29,192 nucleotides of DNA from Plakobranchus ocellatus (GCA_019648995.1 BLXT01006069.1:1054012-1083203); one strand, 5' to 3'. Shown: positions 11,036-22,399, numbered from the stretch's first letter. The notes: generated by a model not told the origin, from the letters alone. Numbers and translations: made by a program.

Positions 11036-12399
11036 AGACGGTACCAGTACTAAAAATACAGATTAGCTCAGGATAATTGTGCACACTTAGTTTCCATACT
11101 TGTTAACAAGTGACAAGATGAACAGTTGGCACTGCTGCAAAATCGCTTGGTAGATATCACTAACTTACTTTTACACTAACCTTTGAAAAGTGAAATATGG
11201 ATGTGATACATTTTAATGGTTATTCATTTTTTATAAACCTTTTAATTGGCTGATTAACTCCGCAAGGGTTCAAAGAAAAGCACTTTAGAAACCAAACTAA
11301 GCATAGAGCCCAGCTGAATGAATATCTTGAAGGTCTTCACAAGAAATCACAAAGTAACACTTAAATTTTAAGCCACACTCAAAACTTTAATTTTACATCC
11401 CATCAGACTATGTTCCACTTTAACAAACAGTTTTATATCATACTGACTAGTGTCATCACTTTACTATATTTTTCAACAATGGAGATGTTTATGTAGCAAA
11501 AGAAAAAAAAAAAAAAAAATTAAAAACCCATGTTGTTTCCCTACAATAAAATCAGACCTAATTTTCAAAGCTGGGGGGGGGGGTATTTTTAAAGGTTATG
11601 TAAATTTGCTAAGGAAAAAGAACGCAAAAAGGAGAAGGAAAAAATCCTTGGACATTTTAAGGAATTAACTGCTCAATGGGTTGAAATTGAGGTTGGTGAT
11701 TATTTTTATGAACTGGCAGGTGGGTATGCACAACAGCTACTTTACAATCAGCAGCTGCCAGCCTTAATGGTTGCAAAACATTCTTCCTCTGTCAACTTGC
11801 AGCTCTTTTTTTCTAATGTAAAATGGGAAATAATCATATCACACCAGGTGTACATATGGAACATTTGAATATAATCTTATGCGTTGGAAAGGGGGGAGGG
11901 GGTTGAACCATGCTACATTACACTTTTGTGAGGTGAAAAAAAAAGGAAAAAAAAATGTCAACATAAAATATAACACATAAGGGGAGAAGTAGCTATTCTT
12001 AACATTTATGCAATAAATGAACCAGTCTAACACTATTATATCCCTTATATTTATATTAGAATGTTGATTTTCCATTTTTGGCGGTTAAAATGATTCAATT
12101 AATTACCCTGTATAAATGTAGAATTGCATATGTCAATATGAATGTTTTTCATGAATATATATATGGTGCATAGAGCAGTGATTATACTACGGATTTGCAT
12201 GAAATAAATGTCATATTATTATTATTATTAATGTCATGAGAGGTCTACAAAAGCAGTGTGACTGTTACACCGATGAAAGAAATAAGTTCAACTACAGTAA
12301 TTCATTTATAGCTTTCTTTTCATCCACAAGATAATCGAATGTTGAATGTTCTCGGAGTGTCCATACCAACGGCATTTTCACACTAGGATTTTTTTCCTC

Positions 12400-13225
12400 C
12401 TTCTGATGTCAATACTAGTGTCCTTACCTTGGATTGGACAAGCAAGCCTTTTGCATCACATATTGCTACTGCACGTTCTTGTAAAACTCTGTCATCTGGC
12501 CACATGTACCTGCCCTGGCTTAAAGATACTTGTATCTTATGTTGCTTTGCTCCAAATGTGGCTAGGCATGTTTGGTAGACAATATCAGCGAGGTTTGCAA
12601 GCTTGTGCTCTTCCATATAAGCTCATCCAACTTAAGGATAATCTTGGAATCCAGTTCCTCCCATCGCTCCACTGCACTTGCTGGTGGGGATTTCTGGCTC
12701 TTTGCATTTAAGAGTTGCCTAAACTCATCATCTGGATCAGAAGCATGGATTTCCTCAGTGCTGTGGTTTTGTATTTGGCCTTGGTTTTCAAACGTCCTTT
12801 GACTTATCCAGACATTTCATCTTTGTCATGTGGATCTTCATGCCTTTTTCAATGGAGAATCTCCTACCGCAGATACACAGGTAGTCTCCACAGTTTATTG
12901 TTCAAATCTCGTAGTCCTTTGCCCCTTCCTAGTCATGATCAAAGAGGCACCATTTGATCCATTATTTTCTCCCCCTTTCCGTGGATCATGGGAGCATCTC
13001 GTTATTGGTTTTTGTAGTGAACTGTTAAGAAGCCCGCGAGGCTCCTGGTTCTCTCCCGAACATCCTCCTGTCTATTCCCGGAAGTCAATGGACATGCCAT
13101 GCTTTTCATAGAACGACATTTATGTGAGAGCAAGGCAGCAGAGATTCTCATCCTTCTGAAAAATGTGCTCAGGGAATTCACTGTAGTAATCAATGCAAGC
13201 ACCATTGGCATTATACTGTAAAAAT
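12400..13225 (-). mobile_element. Decayed non-LTR retroelement fragment with a C2H2/C-type zinc finger
   Basis: On the minus strand one frame reads a zinc-finger block at 12892-12812 with CICGRRFSIEKGMKIHMTKM followed by KC, giving a C-x-C...H-x5-C ligand pattern. After a linker come SAVERWEELDSKIILKLDEL and, after a one-base frameshift, KLANLADIVYQTCLATFGAK at about 12600-12545. This order (finger, linker, K-L-x2-L-x-D-I-V-Y-x6-F-G helix) is that of the region before the reverse transcriptase in a class of invertebrate non-LTR elements. Upstream, NGACIDYYSEFPEHIFQKDE near 13205-13145 seems to belong to the same decayed ORF. Stops and frame changes show it is dead. It is sense-oriented relative to the host gene. 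Confidence 0.65.
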
Positions 13226-13456
13226 CTACTGTTAAGCAACTGCAAAACTAAACCACAAGAGTCAAGAATGAGGCAGATAATTTTTCACAACACTTGTCAA
13301 CTAAGAAACCCATTACAGTTTGTGAAGTTTAACAGAGGGACAGATGCTGAGGCAAATTACAATATTTAGAAATTGTAAAGATTAACCTCACAATATCTTT
13401 CAGTGGTTTTTTTTTTTTGCCAAGCAATCTGAGGTCTTGAAAGAGGCTGTTATTAA

Positions 13457-13850
13457 CCCTATCCATATGTGTGGGGTAATTTTGTTACCCCAAGGCTTGT
13501 TTTTAATTTTTTTTAAACATTTAAAATGGGAATTTTTCTTTCAGCTTTTCAGTATTCCTCAAAAATTCAATTTGACATATGATTACATAATAATGATTGA
13601 CAGAAAATCTATTGAAGTGAACTGAGGTCATTCCTGAAACCCTCTATTATTTTTTATTACATTAAGTATGGGGTGATTTTGTTATGCCCCACGTACGGAG
13701 ATGTATATAGCGATTTTTTTACTACAAACGGTGTGGGGTCACGCAGTTACCCCACATGTACAGATAAAATTATATTGATATTAAAATGTGGGGGCACTCA
13801 GTTACCTCCGACGTAGGGATACGACAATAAAACATCTCCTACGGAAAGGG
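13457..13850. mobile_element. TTAA-flanked MITE-like element with internal hairpin repeats
   Basis: The left end is TTAA (13453-13456) then CCCTATCCATA. The right end, read inward on the minus strand, is CCCTTTCCGTA, flanked by TTAG (13851-13854). The ends match at 9 of 11 positions. TTAA target duplications and CCCT-starting ends are typical of piggyBac-type elements. Inside are four G/C-rich hairpin units beginning near 13469, 13667, 13731 and 13787, such as TGGGGTAATTTTGTTACCCC and TGTGGGGT-9 nt-ACCCCACA. No transposase frame is present. Assignment to piggyBac rests only on ends and target site. Confidence 0.55.
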
Positions 13851-14852
13851 TTAGGAAGTTTGGAAATAAGGTAGCAGACTGCAAAATGCACTGAGAAAGC
13901 AGCCTTAAAAGTTTAACCAATGCTCTTCATGTACCATTTCAAAGATACTGGCTAACAGAATTTTATGAAATCAGAAAAAAAGGCCACATAATCAGCCTGT
14001 CTAAAACAGGGATCTCAGGTTTATGAAAACCAGAAAGGGGTTATGCTATATCAATCTCTGGGAGTGTGTTTCACCAGTTGAAAAATTTTATGGTTCCAAG
14101 ATTATATTAAAAACAGGTCTTGGAAAATGCTTAGTCAAAGCCACATTACTGCACATCACAGTGTAACTATCTCTGAAATTCCTCCCTCATGAAAAATTTA
14201 AAAGAGCGAGAGAAAACTCGGAAAAATTTGGAAATAAACTCAAAAGCATCCATTATGTTAAAAAGAAAGCCTAAGAAATGAAGCCACATATATGTAAGCA
14301 AAATCGTTAGAATCTTAAATCTAATTTTGAGAAAAACGTCTTTTGATGCTAAAAAGAGGGGGAGGAAAAGTTAAAAACTTATAGGCCTCCCTCCTCGATA
14401 TGATGGATATTAGGCATAAAGCCATTAATAATAAAAAACAAAGCAGAAAGAACTGTCTTTCAAGCAGCTGCAAGCCAGAAGAAATGGCCATTTTTTAAGA
14501 AGTGCAATTTTTCGTTTTTTGACTCTACTCACAATTGATAAACATCCACTTTTAAACAACCAAGATAAAAAATGTATGCATTTCTTTGTACATTTGTGTT
14601 GTAAAATGGCTGAACTATATAAATCTGTTAAAACATGAATATTCATGTCATGACCTGTTGTAGATAATTTACCTCCAGAACAGGTGCATCCTCCCCAAAG
14701 TTATCAGAATCATTTGGATTGTATCTATAAAAGTATTTATACTAAATTAAGTAAAGTGCAGCATCGCTTGGCATCACCTTTGTAAAACTTGAGTAGATAA
14801 AATGTTTTCTAGTGCTGTACAGTATTTAATATCGCCCTAACCTCACACTTAC

Positions 14853-14967
14853 CTTTATTTAAGCTGTATATTTCACCCAGTCTTTTGCAAAGGGAGATCA
14901 GTTTTTTATTCGCCACAAACGTCATCCTATGGAGATCTTTCAATTCCTTTGTCAGTTCCAAGTTTCT
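14853..14967 (-). CDS. bZIP gene, leucine-zipper exon (residues 190-227)
   Basis: The exon is 115 nt: 38 codons plus one base. It follows the acceptor ACCCTCAG and ends at AAAG before a GTAAGT donor, leaving phase 1. It encodes a charged amphipathic helix containing LELTKELKDL and KKLISLCKRLGEIYSL. Counting from Asn169 of the basic region, heptad d positions fall on Val187, Leu194, Leu201, Ala208, Leu215 and Ile222. This is the spacing expected of a bZIP dimerisation helix (first d position 18 residues after the invariant Asn). A polar residue (Asn209) follows Ala208 in the middle of the zipper. The partner is unknown; the zipper could form homo- or heterodimers. The exon was found from splice signals and coding content, since it is too short to stand out as an open frame. 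Confidence 0.85.
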
Positions 14968-15735
14968 CTGAGGGTTTAATCATATAAAACAGGTGCATAT
15001 CATTTAACCCCTTCATTGCCAAGGAACATGTGACTCTGAGTGCTGGGGAACAAATTGTAACACAAATTATATCACAATATGTGAGGCATAGCTCCGCTCT
15101 GAAATTTAGCATGTAGTTAACTTACATAATTTCCTATCCTTTTATATTTTATGGATATTTATGCTTTATTTATTTTCATTTGTTGTTAAATTTTTTCTTG
15201 CTATTGTGCACACCCATCTTATCTGTGCAAATGATGATTGCAATAGAATATCACACAAGGGAGAGCTACAGAAAGGAGACAAAAATCTAGAAAAATAAAA
15301 GCAGCATGGCAAAACCCAACCGACACATCTTATAAACCGTGCAATCCCTGTTAGCTAACAATATTGGCCAATCAAAGTTCCCCCCTTAAGGGTTGACCCA
15401 CACTGGAAGTGACGCACTTGTCATGGCTAACTTGAAGGACTGATGTCGCAGTTACTGTGCTTTACCCACAGACAAGTTAGCCTGATAATTTGCGTAACAA
15501 GACTGGCCTCGTGATTTGCACAGCAATGGTCAATAGAATTATAATAGCACCCCCCTTTCCCTTACCTAACAGATCCATTGATGTAAGACCAGGCTGTTGA
15601 CAAGATGAAAGTTGCAGCTGACTTGGTATGCTCTCGTACCAAAGAAACACACTCACAGTATTTTCAAACATGTACTGTTGCACACATGAACTAAATCTGG
15701 ATCTAGACTCAATTCATACTCTTATGTTTACACAC
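14968..15735 (-). other. bZIP intron 2 (768 bp)
   Basis: The intron begins GTGTGTAAAC at 15735 and ends ACCCTCAG at 14968. It separates the basic-region exon from the zipper exon and contains the second copy of the dispersed repeat (15601-15691). A 10-bp perfect inverted repeat, GGCTAACTTG at 15425-15434 and CAAGTTAGCC at 15473-15482, could form a stem with a 38-nt loop. No coding content is seen. Confidence 0.75.
15601..15691 (+). repeat. Dispersed repeat, copy 2, in bZIP intron 2
   Basis: It aligns with 1712-1791: CAAGATGAAAGTTGCAGCTG, ACTTGGTATGCTCTCGTACC, AAAGAAAC, CAAACATGT and ACACATGAACT. The hairpin is kept here as GGTATG-CTCT-CGTACC. The copy ends 45 bp from the donor of the basic-region exon. 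Confidence 0.75.
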
Positions 15736-15846
15736 CTGTTTCACAGAAACTTCTTCACTTTTCTTTCTCTCGCGACTTCTTCTGGCCGCTTCTTTATTTC
15801 TGTTCCTTCTAAATTCATCCTTCCTCAAGTCGTCTTCAGTGAGACT
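15736..15846 (-). CDS. bZIP gene, basic-region exon (residues 153-189)
   Basis: This exon of 111 nt encodes 37 residues. It starts after a long pyrimidine tract ending in TTTCTAG and ends at CAG before a GTGTGTAAAC donor, with phase 0 on both sides. It encodes RRNRNKEAARRSRERKK at residues 165-181. This fits the bZIP basic-region signature N-x2-A-A-x2-S-R, with the two invariant DNA-contacting residues at Asn169 and Arg177. The core NKEAARRSR resembles yeast GCN4. Residues before it (SLTEDDLRKDEF) form an acidic lead-in. The family assignment is strong because the next exon continues with a zipper in the correct heptad register. The basic region should also act as the nuclear localisation signal, which is a family expectation. 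The subfamily (CREB, ATF, PAR, CNC or other) is not clear. Confidence 0.88.
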
Positions 15847-16049
15847 CTAGAAACAGAGCACAGGAGACAGGCATCAACTCTTCTTTCTAATTTTAACTCC
15901 TAATCTTGGAAAAAGAAACCCAATAAGACAAAGCAGTGATAAAAATTTTATATAAGCATGACAATTAATCTTTGGATATTAAATACATGGATAAGAGAAT
16001 ACATAAAAGTTTGCTTAGCTCTGAGATAAATGCAAAGATTGATACATGT

Positions 16050-16077
16050 GGAGAGAGAGAGAGAGAGGAAGAGAGAG
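16050..16077. repeat. (GA)n microsatellite
   Basis: This is a GA-dinucleotide run with one GGAA interruption, located in intron 1 of the bZIP gene. Confidence 0.95.
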
Positions 16078-16673
16078 CCCTTGTTAATTCTGTGATACTG
16101 ATTTTACTAAATAAAAGACATAAAGTGTCTCATATGAACCAAAAAAAAAAAAAAAAAGAGTAAGCATTTCAAATTCATTTGCCAGAACATTTTTAAGGAA
16201 ACAAGATTCTGTTGACAGACTACTAATTTACTTTTGATTTCTTTTTTCACTGTTTTGATATTTAGGTGCATGAACCATGACACTGATCTTGTGCAAGATC
16301 TTTCTAATAAACACAAGTACACATTACAATCCATTATTGAGATGAGTCACTATTTTGTGAGAGAAATCAAATATTTTTGTGAAATGAACAAGAAAATGTA
16401 AAACATATTTGAATTGTAGTTGTGGAAACATGCCAATTAAAGTTACAAAAAAAAAAAAAAATAGAGAGAAAAAAATGGAAGCCAGCCTGAGGAAAATAGC
16501 GAAAGAAATAAAAAAAAAATGTGATATGTGATTTCGCCACCCGAGAATGACACAGTTGCAAGTCTAAAATGTAATATTTTTCAGGAGAAGCAAGAAACAG
16601 TTTAGTTTGGTCGTTTGGGGGCAAATTTTAATTAAAATTGTTCTGAATGATCAGAATATGTTTTGGAAAAAGA

Positions 16674-16928
16674 ATATCATCATGGTGCTGCCAATATTGC
16701 CTAACTCATTTTTGGCGTAATGGAGAAAATCGAGTTTAAGTGATTTTAAAAGCCAAAACAAAACCAAAAATGCAGAATTAGAAATTATTAATTATAAAAA
16801 ATTGGCCCGGCACTTTAATTTTTTTCTTATATCAGATGATGTATTATGTAGTAATGTATCTAAAAAAGGTATCATTCGATTTTTGCCTAAGTCAGACTTA
16901 GGCAGTATTGGCAGCACCATGACGATAT
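16674..16928. mobile_element. MITE-like element with 31-bp terminal inverted repeats
   Basis: The left terminal repeat at 16674-16704 contains TCATGGTGCTGCCAATATTG. The reverse complement of 16898-16928 matches it at 29 of 31 positions. The element is 255 bp with no coding capacity. A TA can be placed at both outer edges, consistent with a Tc1/mariner-type target, but this is not decisive. Just inside the right repeat is a perfect 10-bp palindrome, TGCCTAAGTC-A-GACTTAGGCA (16884-16904), whose first bases repeat the inner edge of the terminal repeat. Confidence 0.75.
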
Positions 16929-17557
16929 CTTGGTTTTATAGATTGTATTAGGTTTTTTAATTGAATAACAAAAACCATTCCAAATTTGGCTATGAAATCT
17001 GAAAGTAAAACAGTCTTACCTCAACATACGACTACTAGACCAATAATTTACCACAAATAATACAGGTGTAACACAACTTACGACATTGCAAGGGAAATGT
17101 ATGAAAATAATTGCAAGTTTTTGACAAACAACAGTTTAAACTGAAATCTTCCCTAATCTACAAAGTTTTGCATTTTTCAACTTGTCATTGAATACTTATG
17201 TCATTACCAAACAATTGTAATGATTTATCAATCTGAGAATAATTGATCTTTACGGCCAATGTATTTAAAATTTCCTTGAAAGTGGAACTCATAGTTTTTA
17301 CGCTGTGCTTTGAACTTTGACAGACTTTGTATAGTTTTTGTCACTGTATAATCGATTTTAGTTTTTCACTAATCGCTTATATCCATTACCAATCTTTGAT
17401 TCCCTGCTTTTATTTGTTATTGTACCCATTACTTCGCAGTTATATTTTACTTCTGGTAACCCTCTTTTTTCACTCAAATATTATTTGCTCCTTTCATCCT
17501 TTTGCCACTTCTGTCATCTCCTTTTCCTTCACTTCCTCCTCCTCTTCTGCTTCTGTA

Positions 17558-17716
17558 GGGGCGCCGGTGGCACAGTGGCTTGTGAGTCCGCCCTGGGATC
17601 TGCTGGGACCCTTCTGTCGCGGGTTCGGGCCCCGCCATCGGCGTCCCGGCCTGACGGAGGGCCTTAAAAGCCTGAGATGACCTTGTTGTGGACTGGCTAT
17701 ATACAATAACCCACTG
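17558..17716 (+). mobile_element. tRNA-derived SINE, complete copy with 10-bp target-site duplications
   Basis: The element starts GGGGCGCCGGTGGCACAGTGG. A pol III box A match, TGGCACAGTGG, is at 17568-17578. A box B match, GGTTCGGGCCC, is at 17622-17632 and differs from GGTTCGANNCC at one position. A conserved body follows (CCTGACGGAGGGC, then CTGAGATGACCTTG, then CTGGCTATATACAATA). The 10-bp sequence TGCTTCTGTA flanks the element perfectly at 17548-17557 and 17717-17726, marking an L1/RTE-style retroposition. It is GC-rich against an AT-rich background and lies antisense within intron 1 of the bZIP gene. Small open frames here are shadows. Confidence 0.9.
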
Positions 17717-20700
17717 TGCTTCTGTATTTTGTGTGTGTCCCCCCCCCCTTCTTTCTCTTAATCTCTTTTTCAGAAGATGTAACACTTTTATATTTTTTTT
17801 TAATAATGATAGCATACTTTTATTTGCACATCAGAATCAGTTGGGACTTCCATAATCTTGCACTGACAGACCTCTCTTTAGCTCAACTTATCAAAATTTT
17901 CAACACAGTGTTGCTCTCTGAACAGCTGAGAGGAAATTTAACGCTTGTTCTTACATGTCATGTACTACATTTCTAAAAATTCTCATGGTGAAGATGAGGA
18001 ATAATGTTGGTGTCTCACAGCTGAACTAAGTCACATTTCTTGTCTTTGCTAGGTTTTGTGCGACACATTCTCAAGCTTAAGAAAAAAAGATGAGCTGACA
18101 ATTGCAATTGGTGTGTAAGCCATGTTCTCAGCATCGATTTCAGCTTCCGAAAGCTTCATGTGCAGTCATAATAAATGTTCACAGTGTTTCATTTTCCGGC
18201 TGAAAAAAATAAAGTCTAAATTAATCTTTTTATTTTGAGACAACAAATGTTTCCCCCAAATCAAGTGTTACGTTTTCAAAAGGCTTGAAACTTTAAAAAA
18301 GCTAAAAAAGTATGCTTTGCTAAACTCTTCTTCGGCACAGAGAGGACTTTAGCGTTTTGCAAATCAATAAAGCTGAGTCCATCGCATTTGCTTGTACATG
18401 GGCACATTCCAATTGCTTATCTCTGTTGTGGAATGCATATTATTGCCCTCAATGTGGGACTGATTGTGACAAAAAATCTGGGTTCCATGTTTTCAAAACC
18501 AAAGAATTTACTAAGTGTTTTTGTTATGAGTTGGGCCACCAAAGTTATCCGTGGTTTTCCACTGCAAAACAATTTATCCTCTCAGACGAACTCTCTTTTT
18601 GAATATTTACCACTCTTTTTGATGCATTATACTGTCCCTGCAGAAAGTTGTGCAAAAAAAAAAGTGCCAAAGTTGCGCTTTAATTTTAAAATAAAAAAGT
18701 TGACACTTATTGGAATGTTATTGATGCTTTAACTATCCAAACTTCAAAGATAATATATGCCATACATCAGTAGCTTCAATTTAGATTCAGGGCCTAGATT
18801 TTACTTTTCTGTAAAAGTTACACATGCAAAGACTTTGCTGCTGGCAATCCCCCTGATTTCTCAATTAAACAGTTTATACTAACAGTCACCTTTAACAATA
18901 CACAGTTACCGTAGGCCTACAGTTTTTAATGTCTAAATCTAGATCAAGATTGTGCAGGCATGGGTTGGAGATCTAGAATGTTGATTTAAATTAAACCATG
19001 GTTTCATAAATTATGATGATTCAAGATATCAACCCAAAACAAAAGGTGGAGGGGAGATTAAGAATAAGACTTAGTTAGACTCCGTATCTCTATAGCTAGA
19101 TTAGATCTAGATCTTAACATATCAAGAACTCTAGACCTAGTTTCTAGATCAAGATCCGAATACTAGAGTAACTCTGCACTAGTCTAGAAATGTAATTACG
19201 TATGAACTTGACAAGTTTGTTTTTTTTTGTTTGTTTTAAGTTATTGAAAAACACAGTGCCATAAGCCTTCAGCCAGTATTTCCATCACAATCTAAGAGTT
19301 AATTAAAGTAAATATGAGCTGTTGTAATAATGGCTTTGACCCAATGCTACATAAAGTTTGATCCATGTGCAAATCAAGTTGAAATGATAGACCATACAGA
19401 TAATTTTACGTTTCTTTTTCTCTTTATGCATGTTGGTCTTGACCAAGCAGTAAGAATTATAATATATATCAAGGCATTTCATTTATACATGTGTATGCAT
19501 CTGTTGTAAACTGGAAACACAATTTTACTTTTTACAACTTTATATGCTTCATTCAGTAGATCACATTGATCTTCTTTGTTAAAATATTTTAAATTGACTG
19601 AAACAAAAAAACAAAACAAAAAAAAAAAAACACAGGGCATTGAATTAACTTTGCAATCCTATATTGGGTTCTGTATTTGGCATTTTGCAATGCCACTGGA
19701 GCTAGGAAAAGTGCTGTATATGTACTGTGTGTCATGTGACCTAAACAATCGGTTGCTTGCCCCTCTCTATGAATTTATACCATTGAATTGTGTTGGGAAG
19801 AGCTGCGGGAGCACAATTTTACTATTTTCCACAAAGACTAACAAGATGATAGTGACAGACAGAATTAACCAACTATCCCCTGTAGAGGCCTATCACTAGT
19901 ATCAGTATTATATCAGCTTGCACCAACCTCAATAGCACAAGGCTAGGCCTAAGCAAGCTGCATAACAACAAACCAGCTACACCTAGCTGGCCATTGAGTG
20001 CCTGGATCCTAAGAAATTATTATTATTATTTATCTCAATTGCTAAGAGAGAGCTTTTTGTAGCCCAGCGGTTTTTTTGTGATATTTATTTTTGTTTACTG
20101 TAATTTTGTTTTAAATTTTCAAGCAAAACACCCTATCCTACATCTTGATCACATTTTGTCATTAAATTTGAGCAAAATGACAAAAGTTGCATGCACGAAA
20201 AACCACTGGGAAAGATCATACTCCCAAACACATCTTCTTGTTTACAATAGCTAAACATAAATATCTTATGGTATGAAAAGTATCCTAAAATTTCAATTTG
20301 CACACTCTGAGACATTAATCCTTCAATGTAAGCTGTAAGTATATATGTTTTTTGCTCCTGGATATGGGATCAACCTGTGAGGTCTTTTGTTACCACCTCT
20401 CAACAACTTGTTGCGCAAAAAAGCCACATCAAGACGTTTGGAACATTATGGATTGTTCTTAGTCTGCTATGGCTTACTATTTCTATTGGAAATTAATAGC
20501 GCAAACAGGTTTGATTTCCCTTTTTTTTCCCTTTCATTATCCGTATTTGGTGACATATTATTGCCCAATGTTTCTCTTGCATTTTTTCTTCTCTTTCTGA
20601 TATTCCTTTTTTTCACAAGTTCAAGTGTAAGGTTGACAGCAAAATAATCCATGACGGATAATTAGAGGTGTTTGAACAAGTGCTCTCTTTTTACAACATA

Positions 20701-22399
20701 ATTCTTGTCTAAGCATTGCATATTTTCAGAATGAAAAAGAAAAAATGGAGATCCGGCAATACTTCTTGATAAGTCATGGAGTCAATCTCAAAGTTTCCTT
20801 TAATATCAAAGTTCCTCTTGGTTTCCTTTAATTGAAGTAAGGGGCTCACTATATATCACATTAACAAATACATGTATTTATTTGTATGTCTTCAGCTTTA
20901 GAGATCATGACATTGACATACAAGCAAGGTTATAATGCTCATATATTGCTGATACGGACAGTGATGATGAGGTTGATATTCGTTAGGAGCTCGAAAAGTG
21001 CAATGGTAGTAATGATTGATAATGGTTCTGTTGATGATGGTGATGATGATAATTTTATGCATACATTTCATGCACGTAAAATTTAAAATAGATTAAATAC
21101 TAAATGTCAAGAAACAGTTTCTCAGGGCCCAAGAATCCAGCATGTTTTGTCTGATGCAATAAAGTGAGCCATTACAGAGGCTTAGGTGCAAACACAGACG
21201 CTTCGCCTCCATCATATTTATTAAGCATCTTTTTACTGTTTTGAATGTACTGTAGCAGTATTGCCACACATGATCAAAGTTTGGTTGCTGTACTGTTCGG
21301 CATTGCTATTTTGAGATGACCATGTAGACCTTGAAGCAATCACTATGAAGTGAGCCCCGATTAACGAAAGATAGGAATCAAATTTTATGTGTTTAAATTC
21401 ATCTCTTTTGTCAGCGTAATTTTAAAAGTAGAGAAATTATAATAATTCTTATTCTTTCCCTGTTTCTTTATCTGCCATTTTAAAATAGGTAGAAAGGTAT
21501 TAACAATTATGAAATAGATACGTATGCATGTGCGAGTGTGCAAAAAAATGTCATTTTACCAAATTAATTTCATTGCTGCAGCAAACATTGCATTTTCAAG
21601 ATCCTTAAACTAATTTTTTTTTTCTGGGAGTGCAATGCTTGCATACTTGTTTGCTTACTTGAAGTTTTGAAATGATCTTTTATTTTTCAAATAAACAAGG
21701 CCTCCGACTTTGACAACATTGCAAAATAGGATTATCTGGGTAACTTTTAGCTATATACACAGTTTGGGCGCATATTGGGTTAGTCTTTTATATTGAATAG
21801 GGTAAAGCCTTGGAATTTACCAGCTATGTAGATCTAGACTCTTCTTTGATTTTGTATAAAATTGAATGAAGAACTGAAGTGTTTAATACCGTAGTAAAAA
21901 GAGTGTCTTTAATTGTCTGAAATATTTTAAATAACAGATTTATGTAAATTGTGTATAGAGCTTTAGTTCAAATACAACTCTGGTAAAAATTGAAAGGAGC
22001 TTGTTTGCAGCACTTGCAAATCTTGAATTCCGACCGTTTTCTCTCTAGATTATATGAAAACTTGAAATTTGCGACTACCAACTTCTATACATAAAATTTA
22101 TATATTGAAGTTCGCCACTTTGGATATGCACCACAGGACGTGCTTTGCTCTGCTGATCATAGTGATATAAATTTCTCAAAATCGAAAATTTTGGACTTAC
22201 AACTGTATTCTTCCTGGGCAGCAACGTGTTTTTTTATGCTTTGCCTTAAACCAGCTCATTGTTCACTAACAAGCTTTACCTTTTTTGTTTCCATGATTTA
22301 TTTGATAACTTGTTTGCAACATCTTCTATCATTTTTTTTCCTCCCCAAAAGTATCCATATCCATCTACTAAGCTAGGTTTTGTACATTTTAATACTTAC

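Larger units (their letters stand above)
9253..14852 (-). other. bZIP intron 3 (5.6 kb), filled with transposon relics
   Basis: The intron has a GTAAGT donor at 14852 and a strong acceptor at 9253. It holds the plus-strand reverse transcriptase relic (10177-11035), the minus-strand zinc-finger retroelement relic (12400-13225) and the TTAA-flanked element (13457-13850). It also has A-runs near 11500 and 11940, a G-run at 11573-11582 and an (ATT)n run at 12215-12230. At 9422-9730 the minus strand is open for 102 codons from an ATG, but I see no recognisable domain and no splice pair. From 11050 to 12400, apart from the simple repeats, I see nothing identifiable. Confidence 0.7.
15847..22399 (-). 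other. bZIP intron 1 (6.55 kb)
   Basis: The donor GTAAGT is at 22399 and the acceptor TTTCTAG ends at 15847. The intron carries the TIR element (16674-16928), the SINE with target-site duplications (17558-17716), a (GA)n run (16050-16077), several A-runs and an (ATT)n run near 20016-20032. Short open frames such as 18357-18602, 18388-18732 and 19576-19899 on the plus strand match no domain I recognise and are probably chance. No further exon with matching phase 0 at both ends was found by eye, but a small one could be missed. Confidence 0.65.

Noticed and set aside
15628..15903. 91-residue plus-strand frame
   Set aside because: It is antisense to the bZIP basic-region exon, which has splice signals and a family signature.
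16990..17100. Donor-like site (GAG then GTAAGA on the minus strand at about 17017) suggesting an extra exon in intron 1
   Set aside because: No plausible acceptor or open phase-0 segment lies before it, and the flank contains internal repeats (GTCGTAAGTTG, GTCGTATGTTG) that look like old repeat sequence.
17474..17815. Overlapping open frames on both strands
   Set aside because: They arise from the GC-rich SINE at 17558-17716.
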